46,463 nucleotides of DNA from Grimontia marina (GTDB lineage Bacteria; Pseudomonadota; Gammaproteobacteria; Enterobacterales; Vibrionaceae), in assembly GCF_900060185.1 (NCBI RefSeq), contig NZ_FIZY01000040.1:1-46463 (forward strand), written 5' to 3'. Made by a program: the position numbers and the translations under genes. Shown in pieces: positions 38,248 to 46,347 of the stretch. Each line of letters starts with the position of its first letter. Position 1 is the stretch's first letter. The notes under the pieces are model-generated. The model saw only the letters and a program-made list of their open reading frames with translations. It was not told the origin of the DNA and searched no databases.

Positions 38248-39432
38248 ATGAAGCAGTATGATGTAGTGATCATTGGCGCAGGCGCAGCGGGCCTGATGTG
38301 TGCCGCGCAGGCAGGTAAGCGTGGTCGCAACGTGCTGGTGGTCGATAACGGCAAAAAACCGGGTCGTAAAATCCTGATCTCCGGCGGTGGCCGTTGCAAC
38401 TTCACCAACTATGATGTCTCAGCTGCTAACTTCGTCTGTCGCAACAAGCACTTTCCGAAATCTGCACTGGCACAATACAGCCAGTGGGACTTTTTCTCCA
38501 TGGTTAACGAATACGGAATTGCGTGGGAAGAGCGCGAGCACGGCCAGCTGTTCTGTATCGACTCTGCCAAAGACATCGTTGAAATGCTGCTGAAAGAGTG
38601 CGACCTACCGACCGTTGAACATCGTTACTGCTGCGATGTGCATGATATCGAAAAGACCGAAGACAGCTTCATCCTGAAGCTGGATACGGATACCGTAAGC
38701 TGTCAGTCACTAGTGGTGGCAACCGGTGGTCTTTCCATGCCGAAGCTCGGTGCAACGCCACTTGGCTACCAAATTGCTGAGCAGTTTGGGCTGGCACGCA
38801 TACCGACCACTGCCGGTCTGGTGCCGTTTACCCTGCATGATAAAGACAAAACGGCGTTTGCTGATTTGTCCGGTATCGCGATTCCGGTGACCATTACCAC
38901 CGAAAGCGGCGTGCTGTTTAAAGAAAACCTTCTGTTTACCCACCGCGGTTTGTCTGGCCCTGTGGTCCTTCAGGTCAGTTCTTATTGGACGCCGGGGGAG
39001 AAGGTCAATGTCAACCTGCTGCCAGATTTAGACGTGGTGGAAACCATCAAAGCCATGCGCGACAAGCATCCAGCACAGAGTCTGAAAAACAGCTTGGCGC
39101 GATTACTGCCAAAGCGTCTGGTGGAAGCCATGATTGAGCGTGGCGACATTCATGATAAGCCACTTAAACAGCTAAATCCGAGAGACATTACTGCACTTGG
39201 CGATTATCTGCATCAGTGGCACATCGCACCAAATGGTACCGAAGGCTACCGCACAGCAGAAGTGACGCTGGGCGGCGTGGATACGGACGAGCTTTCATCG
39301 AAAACCATGGAAACCAAGAAGGTGCCTGGCCTGTATTTTGTTGGTGAAGTGATGGACGTTTCCGGTTGGCTCGGTGGATACAACTTCCAATGGGCCTGGA
39401 GCTCAGGCTGGGTAGCTGGACAGCACGTTTGA
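38248..39432 (+). CDS. yhiN: NAD(P)/FAD-dependent oxidoreductase YhiN (HI0933 family)
   Basis: A 394-aa flavoprotein. The dinucleotide-binding motif DVVIIGAGAAGLMCAAQAG (~5-23) is followed by the family hallmark GRKILISGGGRCNFTN. The C-terminal GEVMDVSGWLGGYNFQWAWSSGW is the second FAD contact. Substrate unknown. E. coli YhiN is 400 aa, so this copy is essentially full length. Its stop codon is immediately followed by the end of a Tn7-like transposon. The conserved 3' coding end is the probable recognition site of that element's TniQ protein. Confidence 0.9.
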   Translation: MKQYDVVIIGAGAAGLMCAAQAGKRGRNVLVVDNGKKPGRKILISGGGRCNFTNYDVSAANFVCRNKHFPKSALAQYSQWDFFSMVNEYGIAWEEREHGQLFCIDSAKDIVEMLLKECDLPTVEHRYCCDVHDIEKTEDSFILKLDTDTVSCQSLVVATGGLSMPKLGATPLGYQIAEQFGLARIPTTAGLVPFTLHDKDKTAFADLSGIAIPVTITTESGVLFKENLLFTHRGLSGPVVLQVSSYWTPGEKVNVNLLPDLDVVETIKAMRDKHPAQSLKNSLARLLPKRLVEAMIERGDIHDKPLKQLNPRDITALGDYLHQWHIAPNGTEGYRTAEVTLGGVDTDELSSKTMETKKVPGLYFVGEVMDVSGWLGGYNFQWAWSSGWVAGQHV

Positions 39433-39448
39433 TGTGTTGTTTAGGCAC

Positions 39449-39516
39449 AATAAAGTTTGTACATAAGCGCTAAAGTTTGTACATAAACACGAATTTGGAA
39501 TAATAAAGTTTGTACA
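39449..39516 (+). repeat. TnsB-binding-type repeats at the transposon end
   Basis: Three identical copies of TAAAGTTTGTACA lie at 39451-39463, 39471-39483 and 39504-39516 (spacings 20 and 33 bp). The AATAAAG core resembles the Tn7 TnsB site. The third copy lies only about 40 bp upstream of the tnsA start, so TnsB binding would also cover the promoter of its own operon. Confidence 0.85.
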
Positions 39517-39554
39517 CTAATCTTAATTGAGGGGTGATTGACGGAGTTAGCAAG

Positions 39555-40382
39555 TTGGCCAGTAGGAGAAAGTTGGAATCTCTGCCAGATTTTCAGCGGC
39601 AACTAAAAAATAAGTATGGACTTGGTGAGCGCGAGAACTATAAGCCATGGTTAAGAGTTCAAGATGTGAAGTCTCACGGCAATAGCGCAAAGATCAACGG
39701 AATCAAGATTTCACGTGCCCACCACACACTTTCAGAGCATGAGACGTCATTTTTTTATTTGGCAGAGTTTAGTGACTCAATAATAGATATCCGAGAACAG
39801 TTCCCTCTCTTACCACTGGATCTATCTATTAAGATTGCTCAATCACTGGGCGTTCAACACCCCATCGTCCCTAAATCAAAAGACAAAACACCTAATATCA
39901 TCACAACGGACTTCTTGTTGACCCGAACCGATGGATTTAAGCAATGGTTTGAGGCGGTCAGCGTTAAACCCAAAAGTGAATTAACTGATCTAAGAGTCGC
40001 CGAAAAACTTGATATAGAGAGAGTTTGGTGGCAACTGTCAGGGGTTCCATTTCACATTTACGTGATGACCGAAAACAATCAAATCCAGTCTAAAAATATC
40101 CAATGGTTTACGGCACCCCATCGTCAGGGCTATCAGTATCCAAGTTCGCTGATGAATAGTGCCAAATCTCTAGTCAGAACTGGAACATGCTTGGTCGAGG
40201 ATGTTTGCTATGGATTTGTTCGAGAGCTAGGTATTGAGCCTGACGAAGCTTTGATGCTTTTAAAGTGCCTTTTAGCGACCAAGCAAGTCAGTGTTAACCT
40301 CAACACGCCGATCGAAGAAACTGGCGTTATGGACGTCACTCACGTGGAAACGGAGTCTGCGGACAAGCACTATGCAGGTTGA
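39555..40382 (+). CDS. tnsA: TnsA-like transposon endonuclease
   Basis: A 275-aa (from TTG 39555) restriction-enzyme-fold endonuclease that cuts the 5' strands at transposon ends. The Tn7 motifs are preserved: HTLSEHETSFF (catalytic E63), IIDIREQFPLLPLD, TTDFLLT (D119) and EAVSVKPKSE (K138), equivalent to Tn7 TnsA E63/D114/K132. An in-frame GTG at 39534 would add seven residues. I prefer TTG 39555 because GGAG lies eight bases upstream and the catalytic numbering then fits. The C-terminal part would contact TnsC. It overlaps tnsB by 11 bp. Confidence 0.92.
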   Translation: MASRRKLESLPDFQRQLKNKYGLGERENYKPWLRVQDVKSHGNSAKINGIKISRAHHTLSEHETSFFYLAEFSDSIIDIREQFPLLPLDLSIKIAQSLGVQHPIVPKSKDKTPNIITTDFLLTRTDGFKQWFEAVSVKPKSELTDLRVAEKLDIERVWWQLSGVPFHIYVMTENNQIQSKNIQWFTAPHRQGYQYPSSLMNSAKSLVRTGTCLVEDVCYGFVRELGIEPDEALMLLKCLLATKQVSVNLNTPIEETGVMDVTHVETESADKHYAG

Positions 40383-42519
40383 GATTAACAGCATTTGGAA
40401 GTTAACAGATGTCGATGGGTATGAGGACGGGCTTTATCGGTTATTGGCTTGCTACCCTGATTACACAACGGTTGTTCTCTTTCAACTTGTGGAAGGTTCA
40501 AAACTACTAAGACCGGTTGCTATCGATTTACCATTTTTTCTCCGACAAACTGAAAAGGGGGCAATCAGCCCCGAAAAATACCCGAAGCCGCATTTCCAAC
40601 TGGTGGACGATGAAAGCATCTCTGAAAGCCACCGCCAAAAACGTGATGAGCGTGTCCGACAAATCAAGGACTTGATTGCAGATCCAAGATTCCTTTTTAC
40701 GTTGGTCACGGATTCGCGCTCAAAAGTACTTGCCGAGCATGCTAAAAAACAAGGTGTATACGTTCAGGCGCTCTATCGCTCTCTTAACCTCTACTGGAAA
40801 TATGGTCAGGAATATAATGCGCTGTTGCCTGCATATAAAAACTCTGGAGGAGCAGGGAAAGCTAGAGTTGCTGGTCAAGTGAAACGAGGTGCCCCAATAA
40901 AGCTCTCCACCCCAAGTATTGCAGCTCCTCCCAGCGTCAATACTAGCGAAAGGGACAAAGCCATCTTTCTAAAGGCTATGACGCGCTTTGGAATGAAGGG
41001 CAAGAAAGTTACCTTTCGTAAAGTCTACGATCAGATGCTTAAGGAATTCTATTCGAAAGAACTTATTGAAGCCGATGTAGAAGATGGAACAACAATGGTC
41101 CCTCAATACAGAGCTTTCTTGTATTGGGTCAAGAGACTTGTTCCTCGTCAGGAGTTGATTCGAAAACAGACTTCGCTAGGTGACTTTGAGCGCAATCATC
41201 GTGGGCTTCGTGGGGCTGTGACAGATCATACTGCCCTTCCTGGCAGTTGTTTTGAACTTGATGCAACCGTTTTAGATGTACATGTGGTTTCAGAGTTTCG
41301 TCGCAATCATGTATTAGGACGGCCGACGGTTTATTGTGTAGTTGATAAAGAAAGCCGAATGATTGTAGGTATTCACGTGTCTATGGAGTATGCGTCTTGG
41401 CGAGCTGGGCGTCAGACGTTGGTTAATGCATTTACCTCTAAAAAAGAATACTGCGCACGATATGGTATTCATATTGAGGACAGTGAATGGCCATGTCGTC
41501 ATATACCGCAGAGACTCTTGTGTGATCGTGGCGAGTTTATTTGTAAGGATGCGGAAGACCTTGCAGTTCCGCTGATTGGGCATTTGAGTATTGCACCCCC
41601 TTATCGAGCAGAGCTGAAAGGAATAGTTGAGCATCGTTTTAATATATTAAATGAAGACCTTATCCATGATTTGATGGGTACGACGAGGGGGCGTCACTAC
41701 ATTCGCGGTGATAAAGACCCAAGAATGGAAGCGGTATTAACACTTGATGAAGTGAATACCATGTTGATTGATGCGGTTCTTGAACATAACAGTAAAGTGT
41801 TTGACAGCTTGGCGGGCCAATCGGGTTTACTTATTGAAGCAGGATTATCGCCAACACCTATTAACTATTGGGACATCCACCTTCAAAAACTTCGACATGC
41901 CTTGAGTAGAGCTGATGAGGCAACTATACGCGCACGTCTCTTACCTGTTGATTGGGTATCGATGACAAGCAAGGGAATCAGGCTTAACGATGATATGTAT
42001 TACGAATCTGACCACCCTGACTTTGAAGATTGGAAAGTGATAGCCCGCTCGGGAAGTAGTTGGCGTTTAGAGGCTAGATTGGATCAGGACAACTCCTCTT
42101 CTATTTATGTTCGATTGAAGCCAGATGAGGGATTTTCACGTTGTTGGCTACGAAAAGCGTCGAGAACGTTTGATGAGCGTCACCAAGCAGATATTCTTTT
42201 CTTCGAAGACTGGAAAAAACTAGAAAAACACGGCGCCATGCCGACAGCCAAATCTGTTGAACGTCATCAACGCCGCAAAGAAATCACACAAAACGCCCAA
42301 AAAGAAGCAGCAAAAGCAACGCCATTAAAGTCAAAATCAGAAAAAACCAAAGGCATGAAAGAGCGTCGCAAGCAGGCCATTCTGGACGCTCGGGTATCTG
42401 GAGAGAAGCCTGAAGAACAACATACCTCTCCTCAGATGTCAGTATTGGATGAGCGAAATGAAGAACGGAGAAAGGAAGTTGTTTCTTTGTTAAAGCGTAA
42501 GAGGGGCAACAAAAAATGA
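40372..42519 (+). CDS. tnsB: TnsB-like DDE transposase
   Basis: A 715-aa DDE integrase-fold transposase that binds the terminal repeats and joins the 3' ends to target DNA. Catalytic residues: D297 (FELDATVLD), D385 (LLCDRGEF) and E420 (LKGIVEHRF). The DNA-binding N-terminal half shows KQGVYVQALYRSLNLYWKYGQ and LLPAYKNSGGAGK, as in Tn7 TnsB (702 aa). The C-terminus is very basic and charged. I chose ATG 40372, which overlaps the end of tnsA; an in-frame start at 40291 lies deep in tnsA and gives unrelated sequence. Its stop overlaps tnsC (ATGA). Confidence 0.94.
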   Translation: MQVEINSIWKLTDVDGYEDGLYRLLACYPDYTTVVLFQLVEGSKLLRPVAIDLPFFLRQTEKGAISPEKYPKPHFQLVDDESISESHRQKRDERVRQIKDLIADPRFLFTLVTDSRSKVLAEHAKKQGVYVQALYRSLNLYWKYGQEYNALLPAYKNSGGAGKARVAGQVKRGAPIKLSTPSIAAPPSVNTSERDKAIFLKAMTRFGMKGKKVTFRKVYDQMLKEFYSKELIEADVEDGTTMVPQYRAFLYWVKRLVPRQELIRKQTSLGDFERNHRGLRGAVTDHTALPGSCFELDATVLDVHVVSEFRRNHVLGRPTVYCVVDKESRMIVGIHVSMEYASWRAGRQTLVNAFTSKKEYCARYGIHIEDSEWPCRHIPQRLLCDRGEFICKDAEDLAVPLIGHLSIAPPYRAELKGIVEHRFNILNEDLIHDLMGTTRGRHYIRGDKDPRMEAVLTLDEVNTMLIDAVLEHNSKVFDSLAGQSGLLIEAGLSPTPINYWDIHLQKLRHALSRADEATIRARLLPVDWVSMTSKGIRLNDDMYYESDHPDFEDWKVIARSGSSWRLEARLDQDNSSSIYVRLKPDEGFSRCWLRKASRTFDERHQADILFFEDWKKLEKHGAMPTAKSVERHQRRKEITQNAQKEAAKATPLKSKSEKTKGMKERRKQAILDARVSGEKPEEQHTSPQMSVLDERNEERRKEVVSLLKRKRGNKK

Positions 42520-43976
42520 AGCGAACTTTGGCTGTTTACCGACAAGCAATTCTGCCCGAGCATTGCGGAAATCCCTTGATAGAGTCCTTGCCTCCAAAGC
42601 TAAGTGACAGTGATCTAGTTGATAAATTGAGCCATTATCCATCATGTCGCTATGAAGAAACGCAACTGGATGCCTTAGAAAGAGTTGAGTATGTCTCGCG
42701 TTTAAAAGCATTGAGACAGCCACTGCCTGTTTATCTTGAGGTTTTTAGAGCTGTAGAAATGGCAATCAAGGAGGGATATTCAGCGAAAAACCCTTTATCG
42801 CCTACCACGATGAATTATCTGCATTACTCGGAGGATGAACGCCCAGACATTGAGCCAATCACGGGGTACTTCAAGCCGAAAGGTTGTGGAATCACGGTGA
42901 TTGGTGAGAGTGGCGTAGGAAAAACATGCATGTTGGAACAAGTGCTGGGCTGCTTTCCCGACACCTTAGAGCATTCGTACTACGAAAATGAGCACCTTCC
43001 CTTACGCCAAGTTGTTTGGTTAAAAGTTGACTGCCCTGATGATTCAAGTGTTAAGGGACTCTGTCACCGCATCTTGGAGGAGCTGGATGGGAAGCTGGGA
43101 ATTCCTGTAACCAAGCCTGCAAGCACCATTGCTGCCTTGATTAGTCAAATTGAGGCGAAGATGAAATCCAGCTTCTTAGGAATTCTAGTCATTGATGAAA
43201 TGCAAAATTTGAATCTAGCAAAGGCTGGCGGTGCTGATAGGCTACTCGGCTTTTTACACAACTTGGTGAATAACTTGGGAATCCCACTGTTATTTTGCGC
43301 CAACCCTCCATTTGATAATCTACTGAGTCAAAGCTTGAAAGCTGCCCGACGGGCAGAGAGTAGCGGCTATTTTGATGTTGGACTGATGCACAATGATGAT
43401 GAATGGGAACTATTTATCGAGGAGCTGTGGCAGTTACAATGGACAAATGTTGTAACGCCACTGACCGATGAGCTTAGCGATAAACTCTTTGATTTGTCGG
43501 TGGGCAACATGGATTTAGCGGTAAGGATTTTCCAAGCAACTCAGAGAGAATTAATTGGTAGTGAAGACGAAGAATTGACGTTGGCAGCGTTGGAGTTTGG
43601 TGCAAATATTGCCCTTCGTTTGTCGAGGCCTGCTATCGATGAAATCAGACGAGGCCGCAACATCGCGTTACTAAAGCGTCAAAAAAATGCACCAAAAACC
43701 GATAGGCTTTCTGAGCTAAGCAGTGAAACCAAAGAAATAACCAAGCCAGAGCTGACAACATTAAAAGGGAAGCTGATATCTATTCCGGGTGATTTAACGA
43801 AACCCCACCATCCTGAGTTTGCAGCGCGGATTCTTGCGCTGAAGAATACAGAAAACCTTCATCCGGAAATCCATGATTTTGACCTTTTCCAGCGAGCATC
43901 AGAAGAGAACAACCCGCTTGAAACGTTAAGGAAAGCAGGTGTTCTATGTGATGACCCTCTGGAGATATTCAAGTAA
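42516..43976 (+). CDS. tnsC: TnsC-like AAA+ transposition regulator
   Basis: A 486-aa AAA+ ATPase. Walker A is IGESGVGKT (129-137), and Walker B is LGILVIDEMQNL (221-232), with sensor residues in LLFCANPPF. TnsC links the target selector to the TnsAB transposase and provides target immunity. It is shorter than Tn7 TnsC (555 aa). The start overlaps tnsB by 4 bp (ATGA), so translation is coupled. Confidence 0.92.
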   Translation: MKRTLAVYRQAILPEHCGNPLIESLPPKLSDSDLVDKLSHYPSCRYEETQLDALERVEYVSRLKALRQPLPVYLEVFRAVEMAIKEGYSAKNPLSPTTMNYLHYSEDERPDIEPITGYFKPKGCGITVIGESGVGKTCMLEQVLGCFPDTLEHSYYENEHLPLRQVVWLKVDCPDDSSVKGLCHRILEELDGKLGIPVTKPASTIAALISQIEAKMKSSFLGILVIDEMQNLNLAKAGGADRLLGFLHNLVNNLGIPLLFCANPPFDNLLSQSLKAARRAESSGYFDVGLMHNDDEWELFIEELWQLQWTNVVTPLTDELSDKLFDLSVGNMDLAVRIFQATQRELIGSEDEELTLAALEFGANIALRLSRPAIDEIRRGRNIALLKRQKNAPKTDRLSELSSETKEITKPELTTLKGKLISIPGDLTKPHHPEFAARILALKNTENLHPEIHDFDLFQRASEENNPLETLRKAGVLCDDPLEIFK

Positions 43977-43979
43977 GTT

Positions 43980-45395
43980 GTGGGGAATATGGAACTGCCA
44001 CCGGCTTTTCCAGATGAGCTCCTTCTAGGGCGCTTGATGCGCCACATCATATTGACAGGCGAGACGGCGTGTTCGTTTAGTTCACGGGTATTTGGCTCCA
44101 GTCGTTTGTCTCTGCATCCTTTCCTGACAGCAGGCATATCGCGAATCGCTGAAATGTCCGGTGAAAATGCTGATAACCTGTTGGTCAGACAAACCCTTGC
44201 ACCTCTGTTCTTCTTTTACTTACCTAAATATGCGAACGCACTCAAAGAGGACTTGCTTGGAGGAGATGGTGCTAAAGCCCTTCGCCATAGTCAGTTACCC
44301 TCTTTTGGCTGTGGGGGATCTTTACACTTAAAATGGTGTCCACGTTGCGTTGAGCAAGACATCCATGATCGAGGCGTCGCTTATTGGCATCGAGCACATC
44401 AAGTTCCCGGTGTAACAGCATGTTGGTCGCACCAAGTGCGACTTATGTCTACCGAGTTAAAAGCAAGGCAGCGGTTAAATGAAGGGTTGCCGACTGTGGT
44501 TGATTGTGAAGCTCAAGCGGCGTCCGCCGTGGAGATCGAGGTTGCGAAGTTCGGTTTCGGCCTTTTAGCTCAACTAGAGAGAACGAAACCAGACTTTGAT
44601 TTAGAAGCTAAATACCGTTCACGACTCAATGAACTTGGGTTTATCACTTCCAATGGGAGCGTTCGAAGGAAGGCGCTAATGAAGGCGTTTTCATCTGATT
44701 TGGCTATGTATCCAATGCAGGGGTCTCTGTTTCCTCGCCACCAAATTGATTATCACTACATTTCGGAATTGCTAGCTGCAGGAAAAAACTGTCACCCGTT
44801 TAGGCATCTTTTACTCGGAGCATGGTTGTTTAACTCTGCGAATAAGATGTTTCAACACACTGCACCAATTGGAGAGGTTAGCCCACATCAACCAAAAGGT
44901 TCAACGAAGGAAGAGGTTGAGCAGCGTTGTTTGAGCCTGCTCAGGGAAGGTTACTCTCTTGCTGCGGTTTACAGAAAGACAGGTAAAAGCCGATGCTACC
45001 TCAAGCGTTTAGCGGCGCTAAATGACATCAAATTAAATCTTATGCCAAAGCAGCTAAATGATGTCCTTAGGCAAAAAATCATAAGACTGGCGTTTCTTGG
45101 TTTGCACCGTCGTCGAATTTCGGAAATTTGTGGTATTGGTTTGGGCTCAGTCGAACAAGCCATCTCCAGTGAGTCGGGCTTAGTCAAATGGCGCAAGCGT
45201 TGTCATTGGGAGTCGAAACGGCGACGTAGCAGAGCTTCAATTGAAAGTTATCTTAGGCGAAACAGCGACGCCCTGCGTCGAGACGTCAAACGTTATTGCA
45301 ACGCAGCATTTTTTTGGCTTTACCATAACGATAGAGATTGGTTAGAGAGGTCGTTGCCTGAGGCCACAAAGCCCACCCCAAGAGAGCTCTCATGA
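43980..45395 (+). CDS. TniQ-family (TnsD-like) target-site selector
   Basis: A 471-aa TniQ protein. The N-terminal TniQ domain opens PPAFPDELLLGRLMRHIILTG. The zinc finger LKWCPRCVEQDIHDRGVAYWHRAHQVPGVTACWSHQ has ligands C120, C123, C148 and H151. The remaining ~300 residues carry helix-turn-helix-like stretches (SLAAVYRKTGKSRCYLKRLAAL and RRISEICGIGLGSVEQAIS), fitting sequence-specific binding. By analogy with TnsD on glmS, it should bind the 3' end of yhiN and recruit TnsC. Start is GTG 43980, 3 bp after tnsC, or ATG 43989. No tnsE follows. Confidence 0.88.
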   Translation: MGNMELPPAFPDELLLGRLMRHIILTGETACSFSSRVFGSSRLSLHPFLTAGISRIAEMSGENADNLLVRQTLAPLFFFYLPKYANALKEDLLGGDGAKALRHSQLPSFGCGGSLHLKWCPRCVEQDIHDRGVAYWHRAHQVPGVTACWSHQVRLMSTELKARQRLNEGLPTVVDCEAQAASAVEIEVAKFGFGLLAQLERTKPDFDLEAKYRSRLNELGFITSNGSVRRKALMKAFSSDLAMYPMQGSLFPRHQIDYHYISELLAAGKNCHPFRHLLLGAWLFNSANKMFQHTAPIGEVSPHQPKGSTKEEVEQRCLSLLREGYSLAAVYRKTGKSRCYLKRLAALNDIKLNLMPKQLNDVLRQKIIRLAFLGLHRRRISEICGIGLGSVEQAISSESGLVKWRKRCHWESKRRRSRASIESYLRRNSDALRRDVKRYCNAAFFWLYHNDRDWLERSLPEATKPTPRELS

Positions 45396-45644
45396 ACATA
45401 CAGCAGCCATTTAACTTTCTAAATGTAAATTGCTAACAACGATGATTAAGGCCCGCAATAGACGGGTGTATGAGAGTGAAATGTACGAGAAAACAGCATT
45501 TACACGTTGTTAAACTGTGGAGATGTCAAAAAACTTGACCATTAGCTACGATATCAATATTTTTAGAGGGCTTCACGCAATTGGCGTGAAGGGTTGTGAC
45601 AGATTGTCAATGCCGTCTCTCTTGGTGCGCCAAGGTAACAACAT
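45392..45644 (+). other. Junction between tniQ and cargo, no clear gene
   Basis: A 14-codon ORF starts at 45392 with ATGA overlap to the tniQ stop, like the other coupled genes of this operon, but stops at once; it may be the stump of a lost gene. Further on is a promoter-like pair, TTGACC (45535-45540) and TATTTT (45558-45563) spaced 17 bp. An 8-bp hairpin CTTCACGC/GCGTGAAG (45571-45591) follows just after the predicted start point. Function unknown. Confidence 0.4.
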
Positions 45645-46117
45645 TGAGAAGTGGACCCCATTGGTTGGACACACAAGCTAATTTTTTAAGTGTTTGATCC
45701 CGCTCATGCTGCGTATCTTTGCCTGCCGAAGTAGGCTTCATCAGGAGTAAGGTCATTGAGTCCCTGATGGTTACGCTCTTCGTTATAGAACACCATGTAG
45801 TGGCCGATTTCAAGTTCAGCTTCTCGGGGGGTGGTATAGGCTTTTAAGTAAACCTCCTCATATTTCAAGCTACGCCATAATCGCTCGATGAACACGTTGT
45901 CGACCCAGCGTCCTTTCCCATCCATGCTTATCCGTACATCATGGTCGATTAATCTCTGAGTAAACTCAGCGCTAGTAAACTGGCTGCCTTGATCTGAATT
46001 GAAGATATCGGGCGGCCCGTAGTGTTGCAGTGCGTCTTCGAGAGCCTCAATGCAAAAGCTTGTATCCATCGTATTCGACAAGCGCCAAGCCAGTACTTTG
46101 CGGCTATACCAGTCAAT
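45645..46117 (-). mobile_element. IS3-family element, disrupted remnant
   Basis: The right end is near 45645, where TGAGAAGTGGACCCCA and the following TTGGTTGGACA resemble IS3-family terminal repeats. The element is read leftward and is cut off at 46117 by an IS21-family insertion. The orfA part and the first half of orfB are missing from the window. Confidence 0.75.
45704..46117 (-). pseudogene. IS3-family transposase OrfB, C-terminal fragment
   Basis: The frame encodes the second half of an IS3 OrfB: IDWYSRKVLAWRLSNTMDT, the second catalytic Asp in NSDQGSQFTS, the catalytic Glu in NVFIERLWRSLKYEEVYL, and the C-terminal LTPDEAYFG. The first catalytic Asp lies in the missing part. An ATG-started frame extends to 46147, but its first ~10 residues come from the inserted IS21 end, not from OrfB. 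Inactive as it stands, unless the other half lies beyond the IS21 element. Confidence 0.85.
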
Positions 46118-46270
46118 TGCATATTTCGGAGCATTCCGATCAGTCATTTCGGGATTATCCGATCACCCATTTCGGTTTAAACCGATCACTGATTCCGCGA
46201 TTATCCGATCACTTTTAGCCTCACTCCGAAATCGGCGATCGGAATAGCGGAAACCGCGATCGGAATGCCC
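46118..46270. repeat. 23-bp tandem repeats at the IS21-family terminus
   Basis: Four units ending in CCGATCA stop at 46142, 46165, 46188 and 46211, an exact 23-bp period. Most contain ATTTCGG or ATTCCG before the CCGATCA. Two oppositely oriented GATCGGAAT copies follow at about 46237 and 46258. Such arrays are the transposase-binding sites of IS21-type elements. Confidence 0.85.
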
Positions 46271-46347
46271 GAAATCCTCCATTTTTCTCTTTTAAATCAA
46301 TCGCTCGCTATCCTTACCCTTCTCACAGTGATGGTAAGGACGCGGCA

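Noticed and set aside
45571-45591. CRISPR-repeat-like hairpin CTTCACGC...GCGTGAAG
   Set aside because: It occurs once, with no second repeat unit in the following 870 bases.
46118-46147. N-terminus of the apparent 147-aa IS3 transposase ORF as a genuine protein start
   Set aside because: These codons derive from the terminal repeat of the inserted IS21-family element, so the true fragment begins at the IDWYSR segment.
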